DNA of 52,894 bases from Lachnospiraceae bacterium (GTDB lineage: Bacteria; Bacillota; Clostridia; Lachnospirales; Lachnospiraceae). The notes beneath the pieces were generated by a model. That model was not told where the DNA came from, did no database searches, and saw nothing but the letters and a program-made list of their open reading frames with translations. The position numbers and the translations under genes are program-made. Shown here piece by piece: positions 1-8,432 of the stretch (positions within the stretch are counted from its first letter, which is position 1; each line of letters opens with the position of its first letter). Location: assembly GCA_017555455.1 (NCBI GenBank), contig JAFZGJ010000081.1, positions 1 to 52,894 on the forward strand, written 5' to 3'.

Positions 1-1013
1 AACATTGGAAGCCCACCACCAGCTCTGAATTCTTCTTCTTCTCCTTTGGAGTTGATAAAATACAGATTATCATTGCGCATATAAAAACCAGTACTTTTAA
101 TATTCTCTAACTGTGTCTCAGCTTCTTGAATGATTTCTTCTTTTAATTGGTCACTAGTCTCTTCAATATTTTGTACACTTTCTACAGCTGTAGTTGCGGC
201 CGCTACAGCGGTATCAACCGCAGTTTCAAGCTCGTTTATTTTATCTGCTGCATCTGACACAGTTTGAAATTTGAGGTCCATTTCTTCTTGATAATCTGAT
301 TGAATATCTAAAACTTCTTGTCTATTATCTGCAATAATACCTTCTAATTCTGTTTTATTCTCAGAAAGCGTATTGTTTGTTTCAACTTTAAAACTATTAA
401 AATCAGCCTCAATTTTCGCTTGATTAGTCACTATAGTCTCTTCTATCGTATCTTCAAAAGTATCTAATCTTTCATCCAAATCATAAGGGACAAATTCAAA
501 ACCAGCAGCATCATTATTAATACGCAAAATACGATTAGGTAGTGGTACAGGTACTGCTGCATTAAAATTAGGCGTTGATATAGGCACTTTTAAAGACCGA
601 GCAATCTCTTCTCTTTGCTCTTGATTCTGCATTGTAAGATAATCTAATGCACCTTCATGTGTAGCTGCTGGAAATGCACCTGTACGGGGATAATCCTTGT
701 CTTGAATGATTTGAGATAATCGATAAACAGTTAATTTCTCTCCTGCTAAAACCGTTACATTTTTTAAAAGCACCTGACCTGTAGATGCTGTTAAAGCTGC
801 CTCAGCTGCGTTAATATCTGAAGGCAAAACTTTTGTTACTTCATAATCTGTAGGATAATTTAAGTCTACGTCTACGAGAATACCTTCTTCATTTAATTTT
901 GAATGAGTAATTTTAATTTGTTCAGCGTCATTAAATAAAAAGTCAGTAATTTCTAAAGTATTATTTAATATCGGTCCTGGATAAAACTGTTTGGTATTAG
1001 TATTTTCAATCAT
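1..1013 (-). CDS. Tail fibre protein, N-terminal part (cut by window edge)
   Basis: Receptor-binding fibre attached to the short tail. The first ~130 residues resemble the tail-attachment domain of T7 gp17-type fibres: a 'YPTDYEVT' strand, then 'LTVYRLSQI', then 'RTGAFPAATHEGALDYLTM', the usual arrangement before the helical shaft. Residues ~150-280 are long polar helices (probable trimeric coiled coil). The C-terminal receptor-binding part lies outside the window. The ATG follows an AAAGGGGG ribosome site and the gene has its own promoter at 1037-1065. It comes last in the virion operon, as gp17 does in T7. The attachment domain is recognised with good confidence; specificity cannot be judged. 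Confidence 0.85.
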   Translation of the reverse strand, partial: MIENTNTKQFYPGPILNNTLEITDFLFNDAEQIKITHSKLNEEGILVDVDLNYPTDYEVTKVLPSDINAAEAALTASTGQVLLKNVTVLAGEKLTVYRLSQIIQDKDYPRTGAFPAATHEGALDYLTMQNQEQREEIARSLKVPISTPNFNAAVPVPLPNRILRINNDAAGFEFVPYDLDERLDTFEDTIEETIVTNQAKIEADFNSFKVETNNTLSENKTELEGIIADNRQEVLDIQSDYQEEMDLKFQTVSDAADKINELETAVDTAVAAATTAVESVQNIEETSDQLKEEIIQEAETQLENIKSTGFYMRNDNLYFINSKGEEEEFRAGGGLPM

Positions 1014-1036
1014 TTATAGGTTTCCCCCTTTACTTT

Positions 1037-1065
1037 ATTATAACATATAAAGTCAATTTTGTGAA
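1037..1065 (-). promoter_or_regulatory. Sigma70-type promoter for the tail fibre gene
   Basis: On the minus strand, -35 TTCACA, a 17-base spacer starting AAATTG, and -10 TATAAT. The -35 box begins immediately after the stop codon of the 878-residue ejection protein. This is one of a family of promoters in this window sharing TT(T/C)ACAAAAT. Confidence 0.75.
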
Positions 1066-3702
1066 CTAGTATTTAGGATTTATAATGAAATCTCGTCCTT
1101 GTTTTATGAGCCTTGCTCTGTTACGTGCGTTATATCCAGGATTTATCATTTCGTTTATGTTGTCATAAATATAATAATTTAAGAATGGTTTGACATAGAA
1201 TAAATTTGCATAAGCTAATACTGCTGTCTGTGGAGATAATACACCTACAGCCGGAGCTCGTTGCGCACCAAATCTAACTAAATCATCCATCACGTTATCC
1301 CCATTATAAGCTGCTTTAGAAGCTATTTGTAATAATTCCCCAGCACTCGACGCTGTAGGGCCTAATAAAGTTCCCATCACTTCATAAGGACTTCTGGAAT
1401 TATCGTTTAGAAGAATATCGCCATAAATACTTAACGCACCAGACCTAATCAAAACTTCTGCCAATACTTTAGGGTCAGTTATATCTCGTGGAGTTTTATT
1501 ATTACATAAGTCTTTAATAGTCATCGATAAGTATGACATAGCCATCATGCCCGTAATAAATACCGCGCCTGTTCTAATAGCTTCCATTGGGCCTGCTTCT
1601 AAATACTCACGCTTAATACCTTTAAGGATAATATTATATAATGCAAGTGGAAATTGTTTAAATTGAATTAAATGGCGTATTGCTTCACCTTTCATAGTTC
1701 CAGGGGATGTTCCTTGCTTAGCAAAACCAGTTTCAGTTACAGTAGGTAGTAACACTGTTTCCATACCTGCCGCTAAAAGAGCTGTGCGTAATTTTTCAGA
1801 TAAAGCTAAGCGTTTAGAAGAAACAGCTTTTTCATATATTCTTGCAGCTTTAGCTACTGAAGCAGAATCTTCATTCTTTTTTAATTTTTCTACACGAATA
1901 TCATAAATCTTAGCAATAGTATCGTCTGGAATCTGCGCTATTGCTTCATTCAACATGAATCTATCACCGTTATTCGCGGTTTTAACTCCATATGCTCTAA
2001 GAATCTCCCAATCCTCTTTTGTAATATCGAAGCGCTTCAGAAAGTCTTGGGTATTGACATTTAGTTCATCAAATTTTAAATTGCTATATTTAGCTAAGTC
2101 TCTAGACATACCTAAAGTATGCGCTGCACGAACAGCGTCTGTCCACCAACGTAAACCATTTAATTGGAAGAATTTATTTGTAGTATAAGCTGCTTGTCGA
2201 GAAGGACCAATTTCACCACTAAATTTTTCAGCAATCTGTCCTAAGAAAGCATCCCCTATGAAGCCTACACTTTCAAGCATTTCTCTATAGACTGGCTGAC
2301 GATAAACACCCGCTACGCCTTTTGCAGCATCTAAGAAAGAACCTAAAAATCCCCTGCCCTGTAAATGTGCAACAGTTGGTGAAGATGCTAAATCCATAAA
2401 TGCTGTAATTAATGAACCACCTAGAAAAGCTACGTTATTCATTGAGCGCAGCGTAGAATTTATTTTTGCAACAGTCACATTTCCAGGGATACGAGTTTCA
2501 CCTAATAGCTCCGCTAATTGATTGTTAGCAGATTCAGTTAATGAAGGCGCTTCAGCACCTGCACCTTTCTTTAGATAGTTTAGATTTTTAGCATGATTAG
2601 TTTCTCTTGCTATACGATGTAATTCTCTAAATACAGACTCAAAATTATATCGTGGATTTGTTCCCATATAATTTAATAACACCGTTGTATTAGCCATATT
2701 TTCTAATTGGAATAATACAGTTTCACGCAGGTTATCTGCACCATATAATTTATTATATTCAAATGCTGCTGCACCATTTTTAAAGAATAACTTTCTTTCA
2801 GCTGCAGCCTTCTTTGTAATATTTTTACCAGGTATAAATGAGATTTCTTCTGGCATATAAGCGAAATGCTTTCCTTTAGTAATATTTTCCCAGATACCAT
2901 CTAATACTTGGTCTGGAGTCATATCAGCTGGTAAATCCTTAAAAGTCTTTTCAGTATCTAAATACTGCATAATAGTCTTTTTCCATGTTGCTTTTTTCTC
3001 GGCTTCAGTTTTACCAAATTGCTTATGTAAGAATTTATCCATACTGTGCGTTTGCTTAGTCATATAGCCGGGGATTAAAGCAATATCGGCCCCGGCATCA
3101 ATAGCATCTTGAACCGCAATACGTTGAGCTTTAAATATAATATCAGCTAAGCGATAAGCAATTGGGTCTCCTGTAAATGAGCCATCTTTATGCTGTAAAT
3201 GTTTATCACGAGCTACTGCTTCTGGATTATCCATATAATATAGCTCTTCAAAAATTAGCTTATCATATTTACCACTGCTTAAGAAGCCCGAATAGTCTTC
3301 TCCAAAACCATCACGACCTAATAAACGATGTTGAAAATCTGCAAAATACCCACTAGCTTTAGCTTCTTTAGAGTAATGCACTAATTGCATAAAACGGTCT
3401 ACGCCAGTTTGCATATCATCTGGATAGTTTTTAATTATGTATTGTTCTATAGTTAAGCGCTTTTCTAAATTATTATAAGCCTGTCTACGCTTCTGCATAT
3501 TTTTAATTTTACGAGCGCCCATCATCTGTTTAACAGCTTCATCATAAGCATCAGAGGCTTTATATTTATTATATTGTGCATTGACCTCTTTCACTGTGTC
3601 AAAATATTCTTTACGTAATTTATCAATATCAGCTATTGAATAGCCTAATTTTTCCTGTAACGCTTGCCTGAAAGCTATACTACATACTCTATTATTTGCC
3701 AT
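1066..3702 (-). CDS. Internal virion / DNA-ejection protein (878 aa)
   Basis: Probable component of the internal core ejected ahead of the DNA, judged from its position between other large internal proteins and the tail fibre (the gp15/gp16 region in T7). It is mostly helical. A hydrophobic stretch around residues 700-725 ('GAVFITGMMAMSYLSMTI') follows 'IRHLIQFKQFPLALYN', a combination I associate with the C-termini of large podophage ejection proteins. No catalytic motif was found. I start at the ATG at 3702: it overlaps the upstream stop as TAATG and has AGAGGAG upstream, whereas the ATG seven codons earlier lies inside the preceding gene with no site. Role inferred from context and composition. 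Confidence 0.7.
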   Translation of the reverse strand: MANNRVCSIAFRQALQEKLGYSIADIDKLRKEYFDTVKEVNAQYNKYKASDAYDEAVKQMMGARKIKNMQKRRQAYNNLEKRLTIEQYIIKNYPDDMQTGVDRFMQLVHYSKEAKASGYFADFQHRLLGRDGFGEDYSGFLSSGKYDKLIFEELYYMDNPEAVARDKHLQHKDGSFTGDPIAYRLADIIFKAQRIAVQDAIDAGADIALIPGYMTKQTHSMDKFLHKQFGKTEAEKKATWKKTIMQYLDTEKTFKDLPADMTPDQVLDGIWENITKGKHFAYMPEEISFIPGKNITKKAAAERKLFFKNGAAAFEYNKLYGADNLRETVLFQLENMANTTVLLNYMGTNPRYNFESVFRELHRIARETNHAKNLNYLKKGAGAEAPSLTESANNQLAELLGETRIPGNVTVAKINSTLRSMNNVAFLGGSLITAFMDLASSPTVAHLQGRGFLGSFLDAAKGVAGVYRQPVYREMLESVGFIGDAFLGQIAEKFSGEIGPSRQAAYTTNKFFQLNGLRWWTDAVRAAHTLGMSRDLAKYSNLKFDELNVNTQDFLKRFDITKEDWEILRAYGVKTANNGDRFMLNEAIAQIPDDTIAKIYDIRVEKLKKNEDSASVAKAARIYEKAVSSKRLALSEKLRTALLAAGMETVLLPTVTETGFAKQGTSPGTMKGEAIRHLIQFKQFPLALYNIILKGIKREYLEAGPMEAIRTGAVFITGMMAMSYLSMTIKDLCNNKTPRDITDPKVLAEVLIRSGALSIYGDILLNDNSRSPYEVMGTLLGPTASSAGELLQIASKAAYNGDNVMDDLVRFGAQRAPAVGVLSPQTAVLAYANLFYVKPFLNYYIYDNINEMINPGYNARNRARLIKQGRDFIINPKY

Positions 3703-6700
3703 TATAATTCTCCTCTGGCACAATCACCAAACTCACGTAAAGCACCTTCTAAAATGTCATTTGCCATTGTTTCTTCATCTAGCTTCGCAATATTTAAGTC
3801 ATCTGTAACTTCATTCAATAATAAGTTAATTTGTTCATCAGTTAGACCTAAAGTTTTTGCGTAAGTAGTTAAGCCAGTTTCTGCAAGAACTAATTCATTT
3901 TCATAGAAAGCTATATCATCACTCTTGAATTCTTGGTTCTTTTGGAATTGACCTTCAGCAACTTCTGCATATTCATTTTCTGCTCTACGTACTTCATTGC
4001 TTACTTCTTTCATTTTATCACGAATTTCGTCCGGTGTCAATGTGTCTGGCGTATCTAACATATTCAGTTTACTTTGAATACGTGCTAATTTTTCTTGTTG
4101 GAATTGCGCAAAAGTAGCTTGGTCAAGTACTCTGTCATCTTTAATCAATGCTTCTGTATCTTTGATAGTTTTATTAATTTGAGCTAAACTATCTTTATGC
4201 TGTGTTAAAGCATTTTGATACATTTGTTTTGTAACGCTTTCATGGCCAAGTCCGGCTTGTTCTGCCATACGTACGCGTTCTTCTGCAAATAATTGGTCAA
4301 ATACCTTTCTAATCTCTGGGGAGAAATCTTGTTCCATTGGAGATTGAGATAACTTCATATAGATTTGAGTTAACCATGATTTGAATGCTTCAAACATAGC
4401 TTCCAAACCTTTAACTGGAGCTTTACCTTCAGCTAAATATTTCTCAAATGCAACTGCAAAATCTTCTTCATTTTTAACAGTCCATTTTCCATCTTTAACG
4501 CCTAATGCACGTTCAGCTTGCTCAAGCATATCAGCATCTAATACAGTACGTCTAAAGATATGAGCTGTCTCATGAACTAATGTAGATATATCTGCATTTT
4601 GGAATAATGACACAATATATTTACCTTCTGTGCCTACATCAACTGCACCTTTAACAACCGCGTTATAAGGCTCAGCTTTCTTATTTACATTATTTATTTT
4701 AGTTTCTCGTACTTTTTTCGCTTTTTCTACTTCGTTTTTCGCTTTTTTAAGTTTCTTCGCTTGTGTTTTTACTTGTGTATCTAGCTGATTTTGTGTGGTT
4801 TCTTGGGTAGGCTTTTGTTTTTTAAGATTATTTTGTTCTTTCTGAAGTTTAACTACTTCTGTTTGAAGATTTTCAACCTTATTAATTTCACCACTAATAA
4901 TAGATTTATAAATTGCTTCTGCATCAAGTGCATCCATCATAGCAGGGTTCATTCCTTCAAAAAGTTTTACCTCTCCAATTTGTTTAATTTCCCCTGGAAT
5001 ATTTTGTAATGGATAAATAATTTCTTCATTATTAACGCTTAAACGAGACCACATTGTCTGCTTTTTAATTTGCTTACGGTCTGTTAAATTCATTGCATCT
5101 AAATACTGCAAGAAAGACATACCTGAAGTATTTACAAAATTAATAGCATCCACAGCTAAGCGTTGTAAAACCTGCATTTGTGCTTCAGGACCTTTCGATA
5201 AATATGTCTGTAAAGCTGGTTCCCATTTTAATAACTCATCAATAACGGGTTTAATATTCGTTAATGAGCCTTCCAAGTCTAATCTATAACGTGGGCCTGC
5301 TCCGAGTTCATATAACACAGCTTTCCCCGTTTCTGCAATCGCAAGTGCTGGGGATTTAGTATATCGACCATTACCTAATGCGTATACATAGTTATAGCCA
5401 TATTGATTTTGGAAGTCCTCTAATGGTACATCCTGCATGAACTCACCAACAATTCTATTTGCTAATGATTCTTTATTTGTAGCTTGCATCAGCCATGTAC
5501 CTGGAATTTCTTGTGTTAAATCACGTGCAATTCTCAACTCTGGATAAGCATTAATAGTTTCATCCGATAAAATGTAGCCATTAAAGAAAGCTTCAGTAGC
5601 TACTGCTTTATGTTCTGGAGAACCAATTTGTAATTGGTCGAGCTGCATTTTATAATTAGTATTCATTTCTTGAACTTTGTTGAAGAATAAATCGACATTG
5701 TCTCTGAAAATATTGCTTCCATATATATTATTTAATGTTGCATCCGGCGTAACTATTACACGTTGTTGATTGCCTTCTTGTTTAACCTCTAATACTTTAA
5801 GCGCCATTTCACGCGGTAAAATAATTTCACCTTCCATAACGCCTAAGGTAAATGTAAGGTCATCAGAATCTCCAAATAAAATATCGTCGAACTCTGGTGA
5901 GTCTAAATCGTCAATAGTTTCAGCTTTAGCAATCTGCTCTGACCAGTTATGTTTTAAAGAATTCTTATGATTTAATGCAATTGCAGCATCTACATCTAAA
6001 GCATAAGACCCTTTTGGAGCTCGAACTTCTAGCAGTACTGCACGTCCTTCATCTGTTTGTCCAGCAGATGCAAATCTATCTGCCTGCATTTCATCAAAAG
6101 AAGTTCCTAAAAAACCTTTAGATTGTATAACCATACCAGGTTTAATATCTGTGCCTAAAACTGCTAGCGTTTCGTGTCTAGTCAATCCTCTAAATAATCG
6201 AGTATCACTTTTTAAATGACTGTGTTCTACAGCTATATCTAAACCTTCTAACATTTGTTGGTCAGCTTCAGACAATTCTTCAAAATCTTGCTTTAAAGCT
6301 GCTTGTAAATCATATTTGCCAGTTTTAGCTTCAATTACGGCATCAATAGCATTGCCATATAGACTCATTTCTGATACAGTAAATGAATCTTCCATAATTT
6401 CTTCTGGCGCTGCTTTATAAAATTGTAATGGGTCTTCTAGCCCTTTACGCTTACTTTTACGTTCTAATACAGTTTGCTTAAGGCGTTGTTCCGTCTTAGC
6501 TTGCTGCTCTTTTGTAGCTACAAACGAAATATTATTATCTTCTATAAAGCGTGCAAAATCACCTGTAACCACATCTAGCATATAAAGATATTGCGCTAAT
6601 TGCTCATCTGTTATATGTTTACTTGCAGCTTTAATAGAATCTACAATATTTTTACGCGCTAAATCACGTTTTGAAAATGCTTTCAATTGTTCATCTGTTG

Positions 6701-8432
6701 CACTAATAAGCTTCTGAATTTCGCCACGCGCGGTTTTTAAACTTTCTAAACGTGCTTTATAAACTTCTCTATCTGCATTATAAATCTCGCCTAAAAGATT
6801 TATTGCAGCCTCTTTATCTGCACCCAAAAGAATTTCTTTTTGTTTGTTAAGTCTCTTTTTCCATGAGTCTGCTGATAAGAATTCTGGTTGTACATCAAAA
6901 TCAGTAGTCTTAATTATTGCAGGAATCTTAATTCCTTTAGCTGGGTCATTACCCATAAAAGCTTTATCTGCATGCTTAGTAATATGTTTCGCTACACGCA
7001 TTGCATGAGAACGTATGTCAGCTTCTGTAGTATCGCCTAAGTTCTGCGTAATCCATTCTACAGCTTCCATTAATGCTTCTTTATGTTCTTTTATTTCACT
7101 GAAGCTTTTTCCTTTATTTTTGTCTTTGTAAAGTATCTTATTAATCGCATAAAATACTCTATCTGCTGGAGATTCAAAGTCTAATTTGTATTTACTTGTG
7201 CCTCTTCTAACAGTAGTCGTACTTTTAACGGAAGCTAATTTAGAATCCCCTGTAAATGGATTTACATTACGACCAGCTGTTTTAGCTGGTGTAACTGTTC
7301 CATAAGTTTTATTTAATTGATGAAATAGAATAGAGTCATTCATCTTTGTAGCATAAGTATATTGAAGATTTCTGATAGCATCTCCAGGGGTTCTGCCAGT
7401 TATACCTTCTGCATTACGTAGTAGGCCTTGTTCATCAGTAAATTTAGCCACATATTGTCCATCAGCACTCTTGGCTATAGTAACATTTTTAGCTGCATAA
7501 ATATCTTGTGCTGAAAGTGAAGATATTGGTAGCACATTTTGTGCTGCAGCCATTAGACCATCTTCACCATTAGCTCGTAAAGCTAAATATTCTGCAGCGG
7601 CTTTTAATTTATTTTCAGTCGTCATTCTTGTGAATGGGTCTGCAGCAGCACCCATTGCAGTATGGAATACTCCACCAGTTAAGCCACCTACTAACACATT
7701 CATTACAGAGCTCATAGCTGTATAATCATCACCTAATCTTTTGCTCGATGAAGCTATCCATGGTTCAATTGCTGCATTACTAATAGCGTTTTCTGCAAAG
7801 CCTTGGACGAAACGACCAGTTGTACGCGCAGATAATGGTAAATAAGCTGATTGCATTTGAGCAACTAATAAATTTTCTGGCATAGCCATACCAGCCATTT
7901 TATAGGCAAGGCCTGTTCCGGTGAACTTAGCTAACTGTGGAGCTAATAAGCCCGCACCTTCAGTTAAGGCAGCAGTACCAATCATTAAAGCCAGCTCTGT
8001 AGGGTCTGTGAATGACTTTGCAATATAAGACCCAAGCTCGGGTAAAAACATTGCGCCTGGAGCTTTAACAGATGAATGCTCTTTTAACCATTCTAAATCT
8101 TGTATACGTGATTGTCGCTCAGCCATGTACTTAGCAGTACCTGCATACTGTGAAGTGTCAAAGTGCATATGTGGATACATCGCGTTTAATTCAGCTGCAG
8201 ATAAACGCTCTTCCCCCTTTTCGTATGCTTCAGTATTCAGATTTGAAATATTTTCTGAGCCTTTAAAAATATCGCCTGTTGTTTCAGTGTTCTTCCATAT
8301 TGCAGGAACTACTGAAGTGGCCCAGGGAGCTTTTAAGTCTTCTAAACCTGCTTGCTCCATTGCGCCTGGTGTTGAATATTTAGTTTGTTCTATAGGATTT
8401 GGATTAAAACCGAATTGAAATGATGATACCAT
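3702..8432 (-). CDS. Giant ejection protein with ADP-ribosyltransferase and zinc-peptidase motifs (1576 aa)
   Basis: The largest gene, inside the internal-virion-protein cluster, so its product is probably packaged and injected. Counting from the ATG at 8432: residues ~150-270 are hydrophobic and Ala/Gly-rich. Residues ~730-895 carry the signature of R-S-E mono-ADP-ribosyltransferases: Arg748 in 'LFRGL', 'SKGFLGTSF' at 771-779 (a GTS variant of the STS motif), and E867-G-E869 fitting ExE before 'IILPRE'. Residues ~1180-1250 are a Lys/Gln-rich coiled coil. H1287-E-T-A-H1291 is a zincin HExxH motif, with further Glu residues ~30 positions on as candidate third ligands. The start is chosen for the TAATG overlap and GGGGAGG upstream. 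The ART assignment is strong by motif; peptidase activity and targets are inference. Confidence 0.75.
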   Translation of the reverse strand: MVSSFQFGFNPNPIEQTKYSTPGAMEQAGLEDLKAPWATSVVPAIWKNTETTGDIFKGSENISNLNTEAYEKGEERLSAAELNAMYPHMHFDTSQYAGTAKYMAERQSRIQDLEWLKEHSSVKAPGAMFLPELGSYIAKSFTDPTELALMIGTAALTEGAGLLAPQLAKFTGTGLAYKMAGMAMPENLLVAQMQSAYLPLSARTTGRFVQGFAENAISNAAIEPWIASSSKRLGDDYTAMSSVMNVLVGGLTGGVFHTAMGAAADPFTRMTTENKLKAAAEYLALRANGEDGLMAAAQNVLPISSLSAQDIYAAKNVTIAKSADGQYVAKFTDEQGLLRNAEGITGRTPGDAIRNLQYTYATKMNDSILFHQLNKTYGTVTPAKTAGRNVNPFTGDSKLASVKSTTTVRRGTSKYKLDFESPADRVFYAINKILYKDKNKGKSFSEIKEHKEALMEAVEWITQNLGDTTEADIRSHAMRVAKHITKHADKAFMGNDPAKGIKIPAIIKTTDFDVQPEFLSADSWKKRLNKQKEILLGADKEAAINLLGEIYNADREVYKARLESLKTARGEIQKLISATDEQLKAFSKRDLARKNIVDSIKAASKHITDEQLAQYLYMLDVVTGDFARFIEDNNISFVATKEQQAKTEQRLKQTVLERKSKRKGLEDPLQFYKAAPEEIMEDSFTVSEMSLYGNAIDAVIEAKTGKYDLQAALKQDFEELSEADQQMLEGLDIAVEHSHLKSDTRLFRGLTRHETLAVLGTDIKPGMVIQSKGFLGTSFDEMQADRFASAGQTDEGRAVLLEVRAPKGSYALDVDAAIALNHKNSLKHNWSEQIAKAETIDDLDSPEFDDILFGDSDDLTFTLGVMEGEIILPREMALKVLEVKQEGNQQRVIVTPDATLNNIYGSNIFRDNVDLFFNKVQEMNTNYKMQLDQLQIGSPEHKAVATEAFFNGYILSDETINAYPELRIARDLTQEIPGTWLMQATNKESLANRIVGEFMQDVPLEDFQNQYGYNYVYALGNGRYTKSPALAIAETGKAVLYELGAGPRYRLDLEGSLTNIKPVIDELLKWEPALQTYLSKGPEAQMQVLQRLAVDAINFVNTSGMSFLQYLDAMNLTDRKQIKKQTMWSRLSVNNEEIIYPLQNIPGEIKQIGEVKLFEGMNPAMMDALDAEAIYKSIISGEINKVENLQTEVVKLQKEQNNLKKQKPTQETTQNQLDTQVKTQAKKLKKAKNEVEKAKKVRETKINNVNKKAEPYNAVVKGAVDVGTEGKYIVSLFQNADISTLVHETAHIFRRTVLDADMLEQAERALGVKDGKWTVKNEEDFAVAFEKYLAEGKAPVKGLEAMFEAFKSWLTQIYMKLSQSPMEQDFSPEIRKVFDQLFAEERVRMAEQAGLGHESVTKQMYQNALTQHKDSLAQINKTIKDTEALIKDDRVLDQATFAQFQQEKLARIQSKLNMLDTPDTLTPDEIRDKMKEVSNEVRRAENEYAEVAEGQFQKNQEFKSDDIAFYENELVLAETGLTTYAKTLGLTDEQINLLLNEVTDDLNIAKLDEETMANDILEGALREFGDCARGEL

